DNA of 54,946 nt from Chlorokybus atmophyticus (Eukaryota > Streptophyta > Chlorokybophyceae > Chlorokybales > Chlorokybaceae). The DNA lies in the NCBI GenBank assembly GCA_009103225.1, contig RHPI01002714.1, forward strand, positions 9,419 to 64,364, in the 5' to 3' direction. Positions 1 through 11,700 of this stretch are shown piece after piece. The notes below the pieces were generated by a model. The model had not been told where the DNA came from. It did no database searches and saw only the letters and a program-made list of their open reading frames with translations. The position numbers and the translations under genes are program-made. Positions within the stretch are counted from its first letter, which is position 1. The number at the start of each line of letters is the position of its first letter.

Positions 1-2226
1 GCTGGCAAGGTCGCTTGCAAAGTCTGAACTGCAGTAGCCTTCCAACTGTGAGCTCCCCCTCACAAACCTGATGTCAATAGTTGCACTCCCAGCAACCGAC
101 CAAAGTACACCCTTTGCAGCCATCAAATGCTCCATGCTCGGTGCAAACATGTAACGAGCAAAGACTCCAACAGCATGTGCAATGTCTGGACGTGTGCACA
201 TTGCTAGATAGAGCATGCTGCATACCAATTTACCGTAGGGGTACTTGGCCTTGTCAAGAACCTCCTCATCATTTGCCTTGACGAGATGGGTGCCGAGTGC
301 GAGTGGAGTAGACTTGGTCGTTGCATCCTTGAGCCCGAATTTGATGAAAAGTCTCTTCACCATCTGCTCCTGACGGATCTCAATGGTGCGCGCCGCTCTG
401 TCGCGTTCAATCACCATGCCAAGGAACCACTTGGCCCCTCCAAGATCACGCACTAAGAACGCTTGCTGCAGTGCCTTCTTTGTGTCCTCTAAGTCCTTCA
501 TGTGCTTGGCGGTTATAATGATGTCATCTACGTACACCAACAGGTACACCATCTTCTCAGGGTGGAAGAAGAGTCCACGGTCTGCTGAGGACGCCAAAAA
601 GCTTTGTGCCTTCAACTCCTTTATAAGGCGGATGTGCCACATGCGTGGTGCTTGTCTTGTCAGCCCATGCAACGCCTTTATGAATTTGCAAACAGTGCCT
701 AGCTCCCCTTCTTCATATCCTAGTGGTTGCTGGATGTAGATCTCTTCCTCACGCTCTCCGTATATGAAGGCAATCTTCACGTCAAGGTGGTGAAGCGCCA
801 AGTCTTCAGCCGCAATCAGGGCAAGCAGTGTGCGGAATGTTGCAGGCGTGAAGACCTCATTGAAGTCCACGCCCTCTTATCGCAAGAAGCCCTTTGCAAC
901 CAGCCTTTCCTTGTTACGCTCCATGTTGTCTTGACCGTCTTTCTTCACCTTGAAGACCGTTCCTCTTCACCTTGAGGACTCACTGGACAGGGATTGGTTT
1001 CTCGCCTGAAGGTAGCTTCTATAATACCCAGGTTTTGTGAGCATTGAGTAACACGATTCCCTCGTCTATGGCTTGCTGCCACTGCTCTGCATCAAGTGCT
1101 TACAGTGCCTCCTGGTATGTACTTGGCTCCTTTGTGCTGTCTCCCTTTTAACACACGCCTAAAAGTGCCTTATGGTAGAAGTCAGGACCTTATCTCTCCC
1201 TCTCAAGATAGCGACGAACAGACGCCTGCTGTTGCTCGCCTGAACACCTTTCAGGCGGCATTTGAAAGTCCTCTGTAATGATGTCTGCCTTGCATGAAGC
1301 CTCCACTCTCTCACGAACGGCTTGTGGTTGTGCCTCATCTTCATCCATTGGAAAAGAAGCCCGCTTCTGTTAGTAAAGCCTCGGAACACTACCTCTCTGC
1401 TGATCATGATCTTGTGGCTCTCTTCAAGCAAAGTCATGTACGCATTTGAGCCTGGTTCGTAGCCAACGAAGACTCCCTTCTTGCTAACTGGCTCCAACCT
1501 GTGCCGTAGCTGCTTTGGTACTAGTGCTTATGCTGTGCAACCAAACAAAAGCATACCACTTACATCTGGTGCAGCTTCATAGAAGAACTCCCACCGTGTC
1601 TTTTTATCAAAGCTCATAGGTGACCGATTGCGGATGTGATAGGCTGTGAGGAGCCTCCTTCCACATTGAGTCCTCCAACTTGCAGTTGTCTAGCATAGCC
1701 CGCACATCATGCTCCAACAGGGTCCGGTTCAGGCGTTCAGCCGCTCCGTTTTGCTGTGGAGTGTAGGGCGATGTTGTCTCATGCTTTATGCCTTTACTGG
1801 CGAAGAAGTCCCAAAGCTGGGCGTTGATGTACTCCCCTTCTCGATTACTGCGCATTGCCTTCATTTTCTTGCTTCATTGTGTCTCCAGCAATGTCACGAC
1901 GTTGCGCACAGCTCCTTCAACTTCCAATTTCGGGGATAGAGGGTAGATGATGGACAGCTTACCGTAGTCGTCGAGGAAAGTTGCAAAGTACCTTACCCCT
2001 CGCTTCGCCACAAAGCGCACGGGCCCGCAAACATCCATGTGTACCAGCTCGCTTAGATGTTGACTGCTAGAAGAAGATGCCGGGAACAGCATTCTATGCT
2101 GCTTGGCCATGATATAGGGTTCACGCAGCACGCCTAAAGAAGCCTGAAAGTCTTCCTTGCTGACGTGGGTGCCGTTGACCATGTCTTCAGCTACCAGGCG
2201 TGTGAGGTTGTTGTAGCCAAACACCG
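1..2226 (-). pseudogene. Ty1/copia pol remnant (integrase, reverse transcriptase, RNase H part)
   Basis: Reading the minus strand gives integrase blocks at about 2224–1607, including GYNNLTRL, a VHMDVCGP catalytic-core stretch and TPQQNGAAERLNRTLL around the catalytic Glu. These are followed by reverse transcriptase around 900–300 with the YVDDIIIT active-site box, and by the downstream LDKAKYPYGKL / YLAMCTRPDIAHAVG region. The order INT before RT is diagnostic of Ty1/copia. The frame is broken repeatedly by stops and shifts, so the copy is dead. The left end runs off the window. At 2226 the coding similarity stops abruptly inside integrase and an AT-rich repeat begins, so gag and protease are missing here. 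No LTR was seen for this copy. Confidence 0.85.
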
Positions 2227-2256
2227 GTAATTTTGAGCCCCCCCGATTCCTGAATT

Positions 2257-2365
2257 TTCAGACTGTTTGGTCTGAATAGTCAACAAAAACAGGGGTGAAT
2301 AGCCTAGAATATGACGTCCCTGGCTCCTGCATGTCGAGGTGAATATTCAGACCGTTTGGTCTGAA
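2257..2365. repeat. Two copies of a perfect-stem inverted repeat
   Basis: A 20-bp unit of the form TTCAGACC-GTTT-GGTCTGAA occurs at 2346–2365 with a perfect 8-bp stem. A one-base variant lies at 2257–2276. Both sit in AT-rich DNA immediately outside the truncated copia copy. No coding potential was seen in 2227–3100. Confidence 0.6.
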
Positions 2366-2455
2366 AGGTTTTAAAGCCTGTTCAATGTAATTGTCGGTGA
2401 ATATCCCTGTGGCAATTAAATTGCACACTAGTCCTATATGTGGGGCATTTATTCA

Positions 2456-2812
2456 CTTGCAGTGGAGCTATACATTCAACCTGTATGGTGTAGTGCTGTG
2501 ACCATCACATGTATTACACCACTGAATATTCAAGCAGGAATCGTTTGAATACTTGTAGTTAGGCAAGATAGACTCTTGCAACAGCGTTGAACATTCACAG
2601 GCAGGGTTCGTTTGAATACCTGTAGTATTCCATATGGCAGCTGCAACAGACTTGAATATGCATGCAGGGATTGTTTGAACACTTACAGTCACCCAAAACT
2701 TTCACTTGCAGTAGAGTTGAATATTCACCCTGTATGGTGTGGTGCTGCAACCATCACTTGTACTACACCACTGAATATGCACGCATGTATTGTTTGAATA
2801 CTCATAATAATC
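2456..2812. repeat. Imperfect direct repeat, period about 248 bp
   Basis: The stretch beginning near 2456 (CTTGCAGTGGAG, then TGTATGGTGTAGTGCTG, then TACACCACTGAATATTCA) recurs near 2704 with scattered substitutions. The motif TGAATATTCA is spread through the whole 2300–2900 interval. This looks like the interior of a non-coding repeat rather than a gene. Confidence 0.55.
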
Positions 2813-3104
2813 TAGGCTGCACACCAAGTCCTACATGTGAGTAGTTATTTAGTGGCAATGAAGTTGAACAATGGTAAGCTGCTGTTTTACGACCGTCAAT
2901 GTTACTATGAATGTTCAAGTGATATTGAGTAGAACAAGACCGATATATGCAGTGCTAATGATAATATTCACAGCAGTCCGTCCAGCCAGCCCAGCAATGT
3001 CAGCTGAATGGCAGCCGACTTACAACAACACATTCAATGCTGTCTACAATGTATGTCTGCTACCCAGAGCTGCACTTGCAGGTGGAAATCTCCTGCGGCA
3101 ATAT

Positions 3105-5781
3105 CTACTTGCTGCTGCTTCGCCCCCGACCACCCCGACCACCCCTACCACCCCGACTCCCCTTCCCACGGCCTCTCCCCCGCGGTGTGGATGTGCCTTT
3201 CTTTGCTGGCAGCTCCCTCACCTTGATGGTCTTCATCAACCTAGTAGGCCAAAGTAGCAACAACCCCGCCTCGCACTATTCACATGCATCAACCACACAT
3301 GAATACGTCAGACGCAGTGTGTTGTCATAACGCACGCACAGTCAGCACGCAATCATCGTTCACCTCTCAAGTGGGTCACTTGCACTCCAACCCCATCACG
3401 CTTGAAGCTGATTGGCAAAGGCACAACCTCTTCTTCCCCTGCACCAGGACGTCTGGTCCTAGTGATGTAAAGACTGCGGCTGAACTGGACCACCATGTTA
3501 CCCTCTCCAATCTTCTTGCCATAAAACTTGTTGACGGGCTTGATGTCGCTTACGTGCGCCTCCCCTACTGGCTCCTTGCGCCCATCGATGAACAACTTGA
3601 CTTCATCACCAACCTTCATCGTCGGTGTAGTGTCATCCTTGTCGCTCAAGTCTTCCTGCGCATGCAAGTGACAAACACATCAACTGGCAAACACATACAC
3701 AGATGCACTCTCCTATATAGCGCTTACAAAAAAACCTGCCTTTTGGGAGTCGTTGTCGCTGTCGTTGGGGCTGTTCGCATCGTCCTTGGCGCTATCTTCA
3801 TTATTGTCCTCGCTTTTGTCTGTCTTGGATACTTCTGAACACGATGGCTCATCATGTGCAACCAGGTGGCACGCCGTGTTATCAAGCTTACAATTGATAG
3901 GCATGCATGCGAGTCTGCTGCAGTGACAGTTTTTTTGCAACCAGAAGGACCCAAGAAGCCTATAAGCGCACATAGATGGTCCTTCATACCTCCTTTTGCT
4001 TGCCCCTCTTTTTATCCAACATCTTCTCCTGCTTGCTAGTCGAGGGGCCTGCCTCCTTAGACTTGTAGGGAGCCGAAATTGAGCGAACAGTCTTTGCTTT
4101 CTTTTGGGGGCTTGACACCTCAGTCTCCTGCCAACAGCATACACATCAGATTGTGAGCCACAACGTAATGCTATGCCATTCGTTGTGAAGCAGAGTGGTG
4201 CGTACATCACCAGACACTTTGCGCTTCCCTTGCCCTCTGCCTTCCTTTTCTTTAATGAGCTCCATAATATTCGCGGCGTCCTGTGTCTACATGTGGTGCG
4301 ATTTCGGTTGCAAAAACTGATATGCTTGTTAAATACTTGCTCCAGTCGTTGTTGCATACTTTGAGAGCTGAGCTGGTATCACGCACATCAGCATCCTGTT
4401 TGGCAGGTGCCTGAACACAACAATCATGAACGGTCATGATGACATGTACAGGGGAGTACAAGCATTTAGCTGCTCGTGTAATGATGACAGACATCTAACC
4501 TGTGAACCAGTAGCGGGTGCCCTTGTGGGTTGTGGCGCAGTGCCTTCCTTGTTACCTATCGCACGCACAAGGCACCGATCAGGACAGTGTATACACAGTA
4601 CCTCCCGCAGCGGCCCGCGCGCGCAAAACATGGCTCACGCTGTGAGGTGACATTTCGGTCGTCGCTGGCGTTGCTGGCGGGAGGTGAACGCGTGGGCGCC
4701 GTGCATGCACAAGGGACTATCATACACACCTCACACCCTACATTCATAAGGCACCATCAAACACAAAGCGTTTCGTTCTCAACATAGTCATTTACCAAAC
4801 CGTAGCTCACCCTGTGAGGTGGCATTCTCGGCGTCGCTGGCAGAGTGGTGCAGCGAGGAGCTGTCTCTTGCCTTTGACTTGTCTTTCACCTGCAATTATG
4901 CACATGGCAAAGGCACTTAAGACATGCAAACATTGCACAGACAACTCAGTCACTGCATGGCACACACCTTGTTGTTCTTGTCCTTGGGCGCTCCCTTGTG
5001 CTTTCGCTCAAACCCCCTTGCTTCAGCGCGCTCTATCATCTCCTTGTAACGTTCCCTACTCTTCTGTCTCTGCCTTTCTTTGTGCTTGGCGTTGGTATAT
5101 GCCTTTTTGTTGGTAAGAAAGTCCTGAATTATCGTTTTTGCCTGCACCAGGCCCAGAGTGGTGACTGCCACCGAATGCAAAATCCTTTAAGCTTGAACAA
5201 TGTTGCATGACAGCTGGTGACACTCTCACAACCTTGCCAACCTTTTTAGGACGGAACTCTGGATGAAGCAGTTGCCAGCATGTAATTGCAAGAGCAAACT
5301 TAAGTGGGTCCTGCTTCGTCTGGGTCTTCCCCGGTAGCAAACGACAGTACTCATAGCAAACCCGGCCCTTGTCCGCCAGCTTTGTGATATCGCGGCGATC
5401 ACTGGTATGATGCTGACCACGCCAATGAAGGACCTTTAGTGCCTGCACAGTGCAAGTATTGCATACTAGAGCGCTGTTACAACAATATCGACAGTGTGAG
5501 TTGCTTGTGCAAACCTCAGAAATCGAGACAGACTCCGTCAGCACATGCTGATATCGACAGTGGTTGCTTGCACATCATTGTAAGCTCACTTTCAAGGGCA
5601 TTATTGCTGTGGTCTCAAGGTCGCGGAGGTGAGCCGTCTCCTCAGATTTTTCCCACTCACGCTGGAGCTGCTCATCTGATGGTGCACCAGCACTTTTGCC
5701 CCAGATCTCATCGTCCAAGTTTTCCCAGCCTCCACTCAGGTCGCTAGACCGCCCACTAGACGTCGTGCCTAACATGACCAC
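3105..5781 (-). CDS. Multi-exon CACTA-accessory-like protein with small beta domain and RGG tail
   Basis: I assembled this gene by eye from exons with plausible splice sites. The likely first exon (ATG at 5781, MVMLGTTSSGRSSDL) ends at a GT donor near 5590. Next are a basic segment (KVLHWRGQ… to SSLKDFAFG, about 5446–5160), a charged helical segment (TNKKAYTNAKHKERQRQKSR, about 5150–4974), two short lysine-rich exons (about 4270–3985) and an acidic Ser/Asp segment (about 3870–3720). A compact exon at 3667–3353 follows (VGDEVKLFIDG … GEGNMVVQFSRS). The last exon ends in an RGG-box tail (GRGGRGGRGGRGRSSSK) with a TAG stop at 3105–3107. The 3667–3353 exon resembles the small beta-rich domain in plant CACTA (En/Spm) ORF1-type proteins. 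That match is from memory and tentative. The frame changes near 5140 without an obvious intron. The role is probably DNA or RNA binding. Confidence 0.5.
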
Positions 5782-6489
5782 TGCTCCACCTGTGTATTGA
5801 GTAGGTCAAACTAGTAGGTCAAACTGCTTGTCAAGCTGTGCACAACCGCAACAATGTTCAACCAGAAACCTCAGTTAACTGCCTCAGTTGACTGCAGCTG
5901 CTTGGCCATGTGCATGTGCTTCACACATCAAGCAAACCGTACTTTACCTTGCCGAAGCACGTCGTTCAGCTCCCTGCCAGCTGCTAACATGACTTAGTCC
6001 ATCTGAACAGCAAGCTAGCAGGCAAATGCCAGTGCATGCACAAACCTTGCCTGCATGTCTACAAGAAAGCTGTGCTTTATGGTCATGAGGAATTGAGCAT
6101 GAAACCGATAGCAGCAAAGTGAGACAGACAAGTGTGCCGCTAGCAGCCGCTCACCTACCGCCGCCGTCGCCGCCGCCAACACCACGAGCAACAAGCACTG
6201 CGTAGGGTACTGCCGTGCATATGGAATCAATTGTGCATTCTGCTCGACACGTCAGCAAATGTGCTTATCGGACACCAGTCGCGACTCACGACTCTGTCTC
6301 CGACCTACACCAGTCACGACTCACGACTCTCGACTCTGTCTCCGACCTACCACAATAAATGCCGCCTGTCACAAGCATAAAGATGACAATGAACAATGTT
6401 GCACTCGTGTACTATAGTGTACCAAATTGCTTATGTGATAATAAAGAATAAATAACTCGAACATCTGTTTAGGCGGAGCTACAACCCGT
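5782..6489. promoter_or_regulatory. Putative upstream region with GCC-repeat tract and direct repeat
   Basis: The interval lies upstream of the minus-strand gene at 3105–5781. It contains a GCC-trinucleotide tract at 6160–6181, the same kind of tract found beside other gene starts in this window. It also holds a tandem duplication of a ~36–42-bp CGACTCACGACTCT-containing unit (6274–6308 and 6309–6350). AATAAA-like words occur near 6353 and 6437. No ORF was recognised. Confidence 0.35.
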
Positions 6490-6634
6490 AGTTGTCAACT
6501 ACTACTGCCTGTGTGGCTCACGAATTCCAAACTGGTGTGGATGTTGGGAGCCCCACTGGTAGTAGTAGCAGCATCTCACCCACAACCATCACAACTGCAG
6601 ACGCATTTACAAGAAGAATGCAACCATGCAACCT

Positions 6635-6740
6635 AGACACCGAGGCCTTACGCACGAGGCTGCCCCAGCGTTCTTCGCCAACCAACTTGTGCAAGGGCAC
6701 AGGGAAGGACACCGAGGCCTTACGCACGAGGCTGCCCCAG
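6635..6740. repeat. Short dispersed repeat, two tandem units
   Basis: Two units of about 73 bp share the core CGAGGCCTTACGCACGAGGC followed by TGCCCCAGC. The same core recurs at 7823–8000 in the same orientation and at 15674–15999 in reverse orientation. Its reverse complement happens to translate as GSLVRKA. Confidence 0.8.
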
Positions 6741-7028
6741 CACATACACCAACACATGTCGGGGAATGCAATCTGTGACGGACATCAGCAGATGTACACA
6801 GCCCAAGTTGTAATCCCACCATTGCATTCTTTGATGCAGTGCTGCAGACTGATCGCACACATGCATCTACACATACTTACATGCAAGGATATATATACAT
6901 GGGCCAAGGTCACTGCTCGCCAATGTCACTGGCCAAGGTCACTGCTGAACTTGGTAAATGGCTCAGACAGCACCACTACGACAGCCTGAACTTGCACAAA
7001 ACTGTACACGCATTGCATGTGCACAGAG

Positions 7029-7571
7029 TCACTGGGCCTCGGGTAGCTGCATGGGCCAAGGTCCATCCACGATAGGTATGATCGGCCCTGCGCGCAGCAC
7101 ATCCCCCACAACTAATCCCGATGCAAGGCTCCAGCCAACTGGAGTCTGGTTGACGGTCTCGATGGTGAGACGCACAGCAGTGTAGCCAATGACGCCAACA
7201 TCGAAGGACGTGAGCAGTGGCATGGGAGCGGGCTCATGGTCGGGCACAGGGTCGGGCGGCGCCGCCGGGCTGGTGGCTCTCTCATGCTGCGATACATTGC
7301 ACGTCACTTGACTCTTCACCACGGTTCGAATAGCCAAAGGGCCAGTGTCCTCGTAGCCATGCGTGGATACCGCCCAATCATCAAGCTTGCACTGCTTGTA
7401 TCCGTCACCGATGCTAACCTTCCCCAACCAGCGCTGCACCTTCCCCGGGCGCTTGCCCACCTGGAGAAGTTTGTCAGTCAATTCTGGACTCATGTATGGC
7501 AATGGCTGAGGCGTCTTTGAATGCGTCTTGGGACGCTTTGCCAGGCTTCCGCTCGCGGATGCTTTCATGAC
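7029..7571 (-). CDS. Unrecognised protein, long terminal exon
   Basis: A 181-codon open frame starts just after a TGCAG acceptor at 7572 (VMKASASGSLAKRPK…) and ends with a stop at 7029. It has a basic start, a middle containing GYEDTGPLAIRTVV, a Pro-rich linker (about 7270–7220) and a C-terminal part containing FDVGVIGYTAVRLTIETV that looks like an ordinary folded domain. I do not recognise the family. Upstream exons are uncertain: a candidate GT donor lies at 8146, but the reading phase does not join cleanly. The exon is bracketed by dispersed repeats at 6635–6740 and 7823–8000, which would fall in the 3' flank and the upstream intron. It could be an accessory gene of the neighbouring transposon or an unrelated gene. 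Confidence 0.35.
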   Translation of the reverse strand, partial: VMKASASGSLAKRPKTHSKTPQPLPYMSPELTDKLLQVGKRPGKVQRWLGKVSIGDGYKQCKLDDWAVSTHGYEDTGPLAIRTVVKSQVTCNVSQHERATSPAAPPDPVPDHEPAPMPLLTSFDVGVIGYTAVRLTIETVNQTPVGWSLASGLVVGDVLRAGPIIPIVDGPWPMQLPEAQ

Positions 7572-7822
7572 CTGCATGTACATGCACGCAGGTATGACTG
7601 AGTTCACGGGCTTGCAATTGAAGGAAACTTACACACCACGACAAGCAACGACACAAGCCCAAGCCCCCACCCCCCAACCACCACACACACACACAGACAC
7701 CAGCACACGCACATATGTGAAGGCAAGCACGTAAACCATCCAAGCAATTGCACCCAAGCGCAGGTGACCACCGCAAAACCATTGAAACTGAAAACCACAC
7801 GCATAATGCAAGCATGCAACCT

Positions 7823-8000
7823 GGACACCGAGGCCTTACGCACGAGGCTGCCCCAGCGTTTTCCCCCAACTTGTGCAAGGGCGCAGGGAAGGTCACCGAG
7901 GCCTTACGCACAAGGCTGCCCCAGCGTTTTCCCCAAACCAACTTGTGCAAGGGCGCAGGGAAGGTCACCGAGGCCTTACGCACGAGGCTGCCCCAGCGTT
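7823..8000. repeat. Short dispersed repeat, three tandem units
   Basis: Three tandem units of the repeat also seen at 6635–6740, with intervening AACTTGTGCAAGGGCGCAGG spacers. Units differ by a few bases and one short spacer deletion. The location is probably intronic. Confidence 0.8.
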
Positions 8001-8469
8001 GTGCCCCAACCACGAGAAGTAACAACACAAGCCCAACCCACCCACACACACACACATGCACCCACCCACACACACCGGCACACGCACAAATGTTCAGGCA
8101 AGCAAACAAACCAAGCAAGCAAGCGCAGGTGACCATCAGCTGCTTACCGGCGAGGGCGGCGGCACAGGACTTCCTCAACAAAGACTAGCACCGGCGGCGG
8201 CAGGGGAATTCCCCACAAGAACATGGGCTCTATCATGGCTAGCCATGGCTATGGCGGCGTGGGTGACAGCGACATGATACCCATCAGGGCTACCCATCAA
8301 CTTTGGCTTGTCAGACTCACCGCCACAATCAGCAGAAGTTGCAGCCTATTTGCACCGAGTTGAGCAAACAGCCGTTTGGCCAGCTGTTACACCCCTCACA
8401 TGCCTCTCAATTTGAGAGGCGGGTGTCAGGTAGTAGAATATCGCTCAACAGGACCGATCAGGTACGAAT

Positions 8470-8545
8470 TAGGGTTTGGAGTTGCGGGCGGCGTGGTCGG
8501 CGGCAGTATCAGCGGAGTGGGCGGCAGCGTCGGGGGTGACTTTGC
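8470..8545. promoter_or_regulatory. Telo-box plus GGC tract (candidate promoter)
   Basis: TAGGGTTT, the telo-box in reverse orientation, lies at 8470–8477. It is followed by a GGC/GGT-rich tract to about 8540. The same pairing recurs at 15354–15460 and at 20537–20740, each beside a likely gene start. Telo-boxes are known promoter elements in plants. Promoter function here is inferred. Confidence 0.4.
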
Positions 8546-8725
8546 GACTGTCAATTCTCAGTCTTCTGCTGACGCACTAGGCTTTCAGCAATGGGCTGAG
8601 ACTTGACAGGGTGCCACATTATGAAACCCTCGTCCACGCCGGTTGTGTGCATGTGGGCGTCAAGGTTGTTGCAGTTGTAGTCTTGTTTCCGAAGGCGCCG
8701 CCGCCGTCTCTCTTCCCACAGTGCT

Positions 8726-11700
8726 TCTTCCCTCGCCGCCACGCCCTTTGATCTGGTATTCCACCTCACTGTGTGTAAACCTTCTTGTTGTGCAGGCTTG
8801 CTCTGGGTTGTGTATGCACAAAGTTGAGATGCTTCATTGTCTGTGCATGTGTGTGTGCATATGTGTTTGTGTGTTGACCAAGTTAGTCAACGCACGGCCA
8901 GCCTCTTCTTGCTCAGTCTCTGTTGGCATGCGCCGTCGCCTTCTTCCCTCGCCGCCACGCCCTTTGATCTGGTATTCCACCTCACTGTGTGTAAACCTTC
9001 TTGTTGTGCAGGCTTGCTCTGGTTTGTGTATGCACAAAGTTGAGATGCTTCATTGTCTGTGCATGTGTGTGTGCATATGTGTTTGTGTGTTGACCAAGTT
9101 AGTCAACGCACGGCCAGCCTCTTCTTGCTCAGTCTCTGTTGGCATGCGCCGTCGCCTTCTTCCCTCGCCGCCACGCCCTTTGATCTGGTATTCCACCTCA
9201 CTGTGTGTAAACCTTCTTGTTGTGCAGGCTTGCTCTGGTTTGTGTATGCACAAAGTTGAGATGCTTCATTGTCTGTGCATGTGTGTGTGCATATGTGTTT
9301 GTGTGTTGACCAAGTTAGTCAACGCACGGCCAGCCTCTTCTTGCCCAGTCTCTGTTGGCATGCGCCGTCGCCTTCTTCCCTCGCCGCCACGCCCTTTGAT
9401 CTGGTATTCCACCTCACTGTGTGTAAACCTTCTTGTTGTGCAGGCTTGCTCTGGTTTGTGTATGCACAAAGTTGAGATGCTTCATTGTCTGTGCATGTGT
9501 GTGTGCATATGTGTTTGTGTGTTGACCAAGTTGGTCAACGCACGGCCAGCCTCTTCTTGCCCAGTCTCTGTTGGCATGCGCCGTCGCCTTCTTCCCTCGC
9601 CGCCACGCCCTTTGATCTGGTATTCCACCTCACTGTGTGTAAACCTTCTTGTTGTGCAGGCTTGCTCTGGTTTGTGTATGCACAAAGTTGAGATGCTTCA
9701 TTGTCTGTGCATGTGTGTGTGCATATGTGTTTGTGTGTTGACCAAGTTAGTCAACGCACGGCCAGCCTCTTCTTGCTCAGTCTCTGTTGGCATGCGCCGT
9801 CGCCTTCTTCCCTCGCCGCCACGCCCTTTGATCTGGTATTCCACCTCACTGTGTGTAAACCTTCTTGTTGTGCAGGCTTGCTCTGGTTTGTGTATGCACA
9901 AAGTTGAGATGCTTCATTGTCTGTGCATGTGTGTGTGCATATGTGTTTGTGTGTTGACCAAGTTAGTCAACGCACGGCCAGCCTCTTCTTGCTCAGTCTC
10001 TGTTGGCATGCGCCGTCGCCTTCTTCCCTCGCCGCCACGCCCTTTGATCTGGTATTCCACCTCACTGTGTGTAAACCTTCTTGTTGTGCAGGCTTGCTCT
10101 GGTTTGTGTATGCACAAAGTTGAGATGCTTCATTGTCTGTGCATGTGTGTGTGCATATGTGTTTGTGTGTTGACCAAGTTAGTCAACGCACGGCCAGCCT
10201 CTTCTTGCTCAGTCTCTGTTGGCATGCGCCGTCGCCTTCTTCCCTCGCCGCCACGCCCTTTGATCTGGTATTCCACCTCACTGTGTGTAAACCTTCTTGT
10301 TGTGCAGGCTTGCTCTGGTTTGTGTATGCACAAAGTTGAGATGCTTCATTGTCTGTGCATGTGTGTGTGCATATGTGTTTGTGTGTTGACCAAGTTAGTC
10401 AACGCACGGCCAGCCTCTTCTTGCTCAGTCTCTGTTGGCATGCGCCGTCGCCTTCTTCCCTCGCCGCCACGCCCTTTGATCTGGTATTCCACCTCACTGT
10501 GTGTAAACCTTCTTGTTGTGCAGGCTTGCTCTGGTTTGTGTATGCACAAAGTTGAGATGCTTCATTGTCTGTGCATGTGTGTGTGCATATGTGTTTGTGT
10601 GTTGACCAAGTTAGTCAACGCACGGCCAGCCTCTTCTTGCTCAGTCTCTGTTGGCATGCGCCGTCGCCTTCTTCCCTCGCCGCCACGCCCTTTGATCTGG
10701 TATTCCACCTCACTGTGTGTAAACCTTCTTGTTGTGCAGGCTTGCTCTGGTTTGTGTATGCACAAAGTTGAGATGCTTCATTGTCTGTGCATGTGTGTGT
10801 GCATATGTGTTTGTGTGTTGACCAAGTTAGTCAACGCACGGCCAGCCTCTTCTTGCTCAGTCTCTGTTGGCATGCGCCGTCGCCTTCTTCCCTCGCCGCC
10901 ACGCCCTTTGATCTGGTATTCCACCTCACTGTGTGTAAACCTTCTTGTTGTGCAGGCTTGCTCTGGTTTGTGTATGCACAAAGTTGAGATGCTTCATTGT
11001 CTGTGCATGTGTGTGTGCATATGTGTTTGTGTGTTGACCAAGTTAGTCAACGCACGGCCAGCCTCTTCTTGCTCAGTCTCTGTTGGCATGCGCCGTCGCC
11101 TTCTTCCCTCGCCGCCACGCCCTTTGATCTGGTATTCCACCTCACTGTGTGTAAACCTTCTTGTTGTGCAGGCTTGCTCTGGTTTGTGTATGCACAAAGT
11201 TGAGATGCTTCATTGTCTGTGCATGTGTGTGTGCATATGTGTTTGTGTGTTGACCAAGTTAGTCAACGCACGGCCAGCCTCTTCTTGCTCAGTCTCTGTT
11301 GGCATGCGCCGTCGCCTTCTTCCCTCGCCGCCACGCCCTTTGATCTGGTATTCCACCTCACTGTGTGTAAACCTTCTTGTTGTGCAGGCTTGCTCTGGTT
11401 TGTGTATGCACAAAGTTGAGATGCTTCATTGTCTGTGCATGTGTGTGTGCATATGTGTTTGTGTGTTGACCAAGTTAGTCAACGCACGGCCAGCCTCTTC
11501 TTGCTCAGTCTCTGTTGGCATGCGCCGTCGCCTTCTTCCCTCGCCGCCACGCCCTTTGATCTGGTATTCCACCTCACTGTGTGTAAACCTTCTTGTTGTG
11601 CAGGCTTGCTCTGGTTTGTGTATGCACAAAGTTGAGATGCTTCATTGTCTGTGCATGTGTGTGTGCATATGTGTTTGTGTGTTGACCAAGTTAGTCAACG

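Noticed and set aside
7604-8181. Cys/Val/Trp-rich minus-strand ORFs
   Set aside because: They read through the dispersed repeats and a CACACA tract and have no conserved features.
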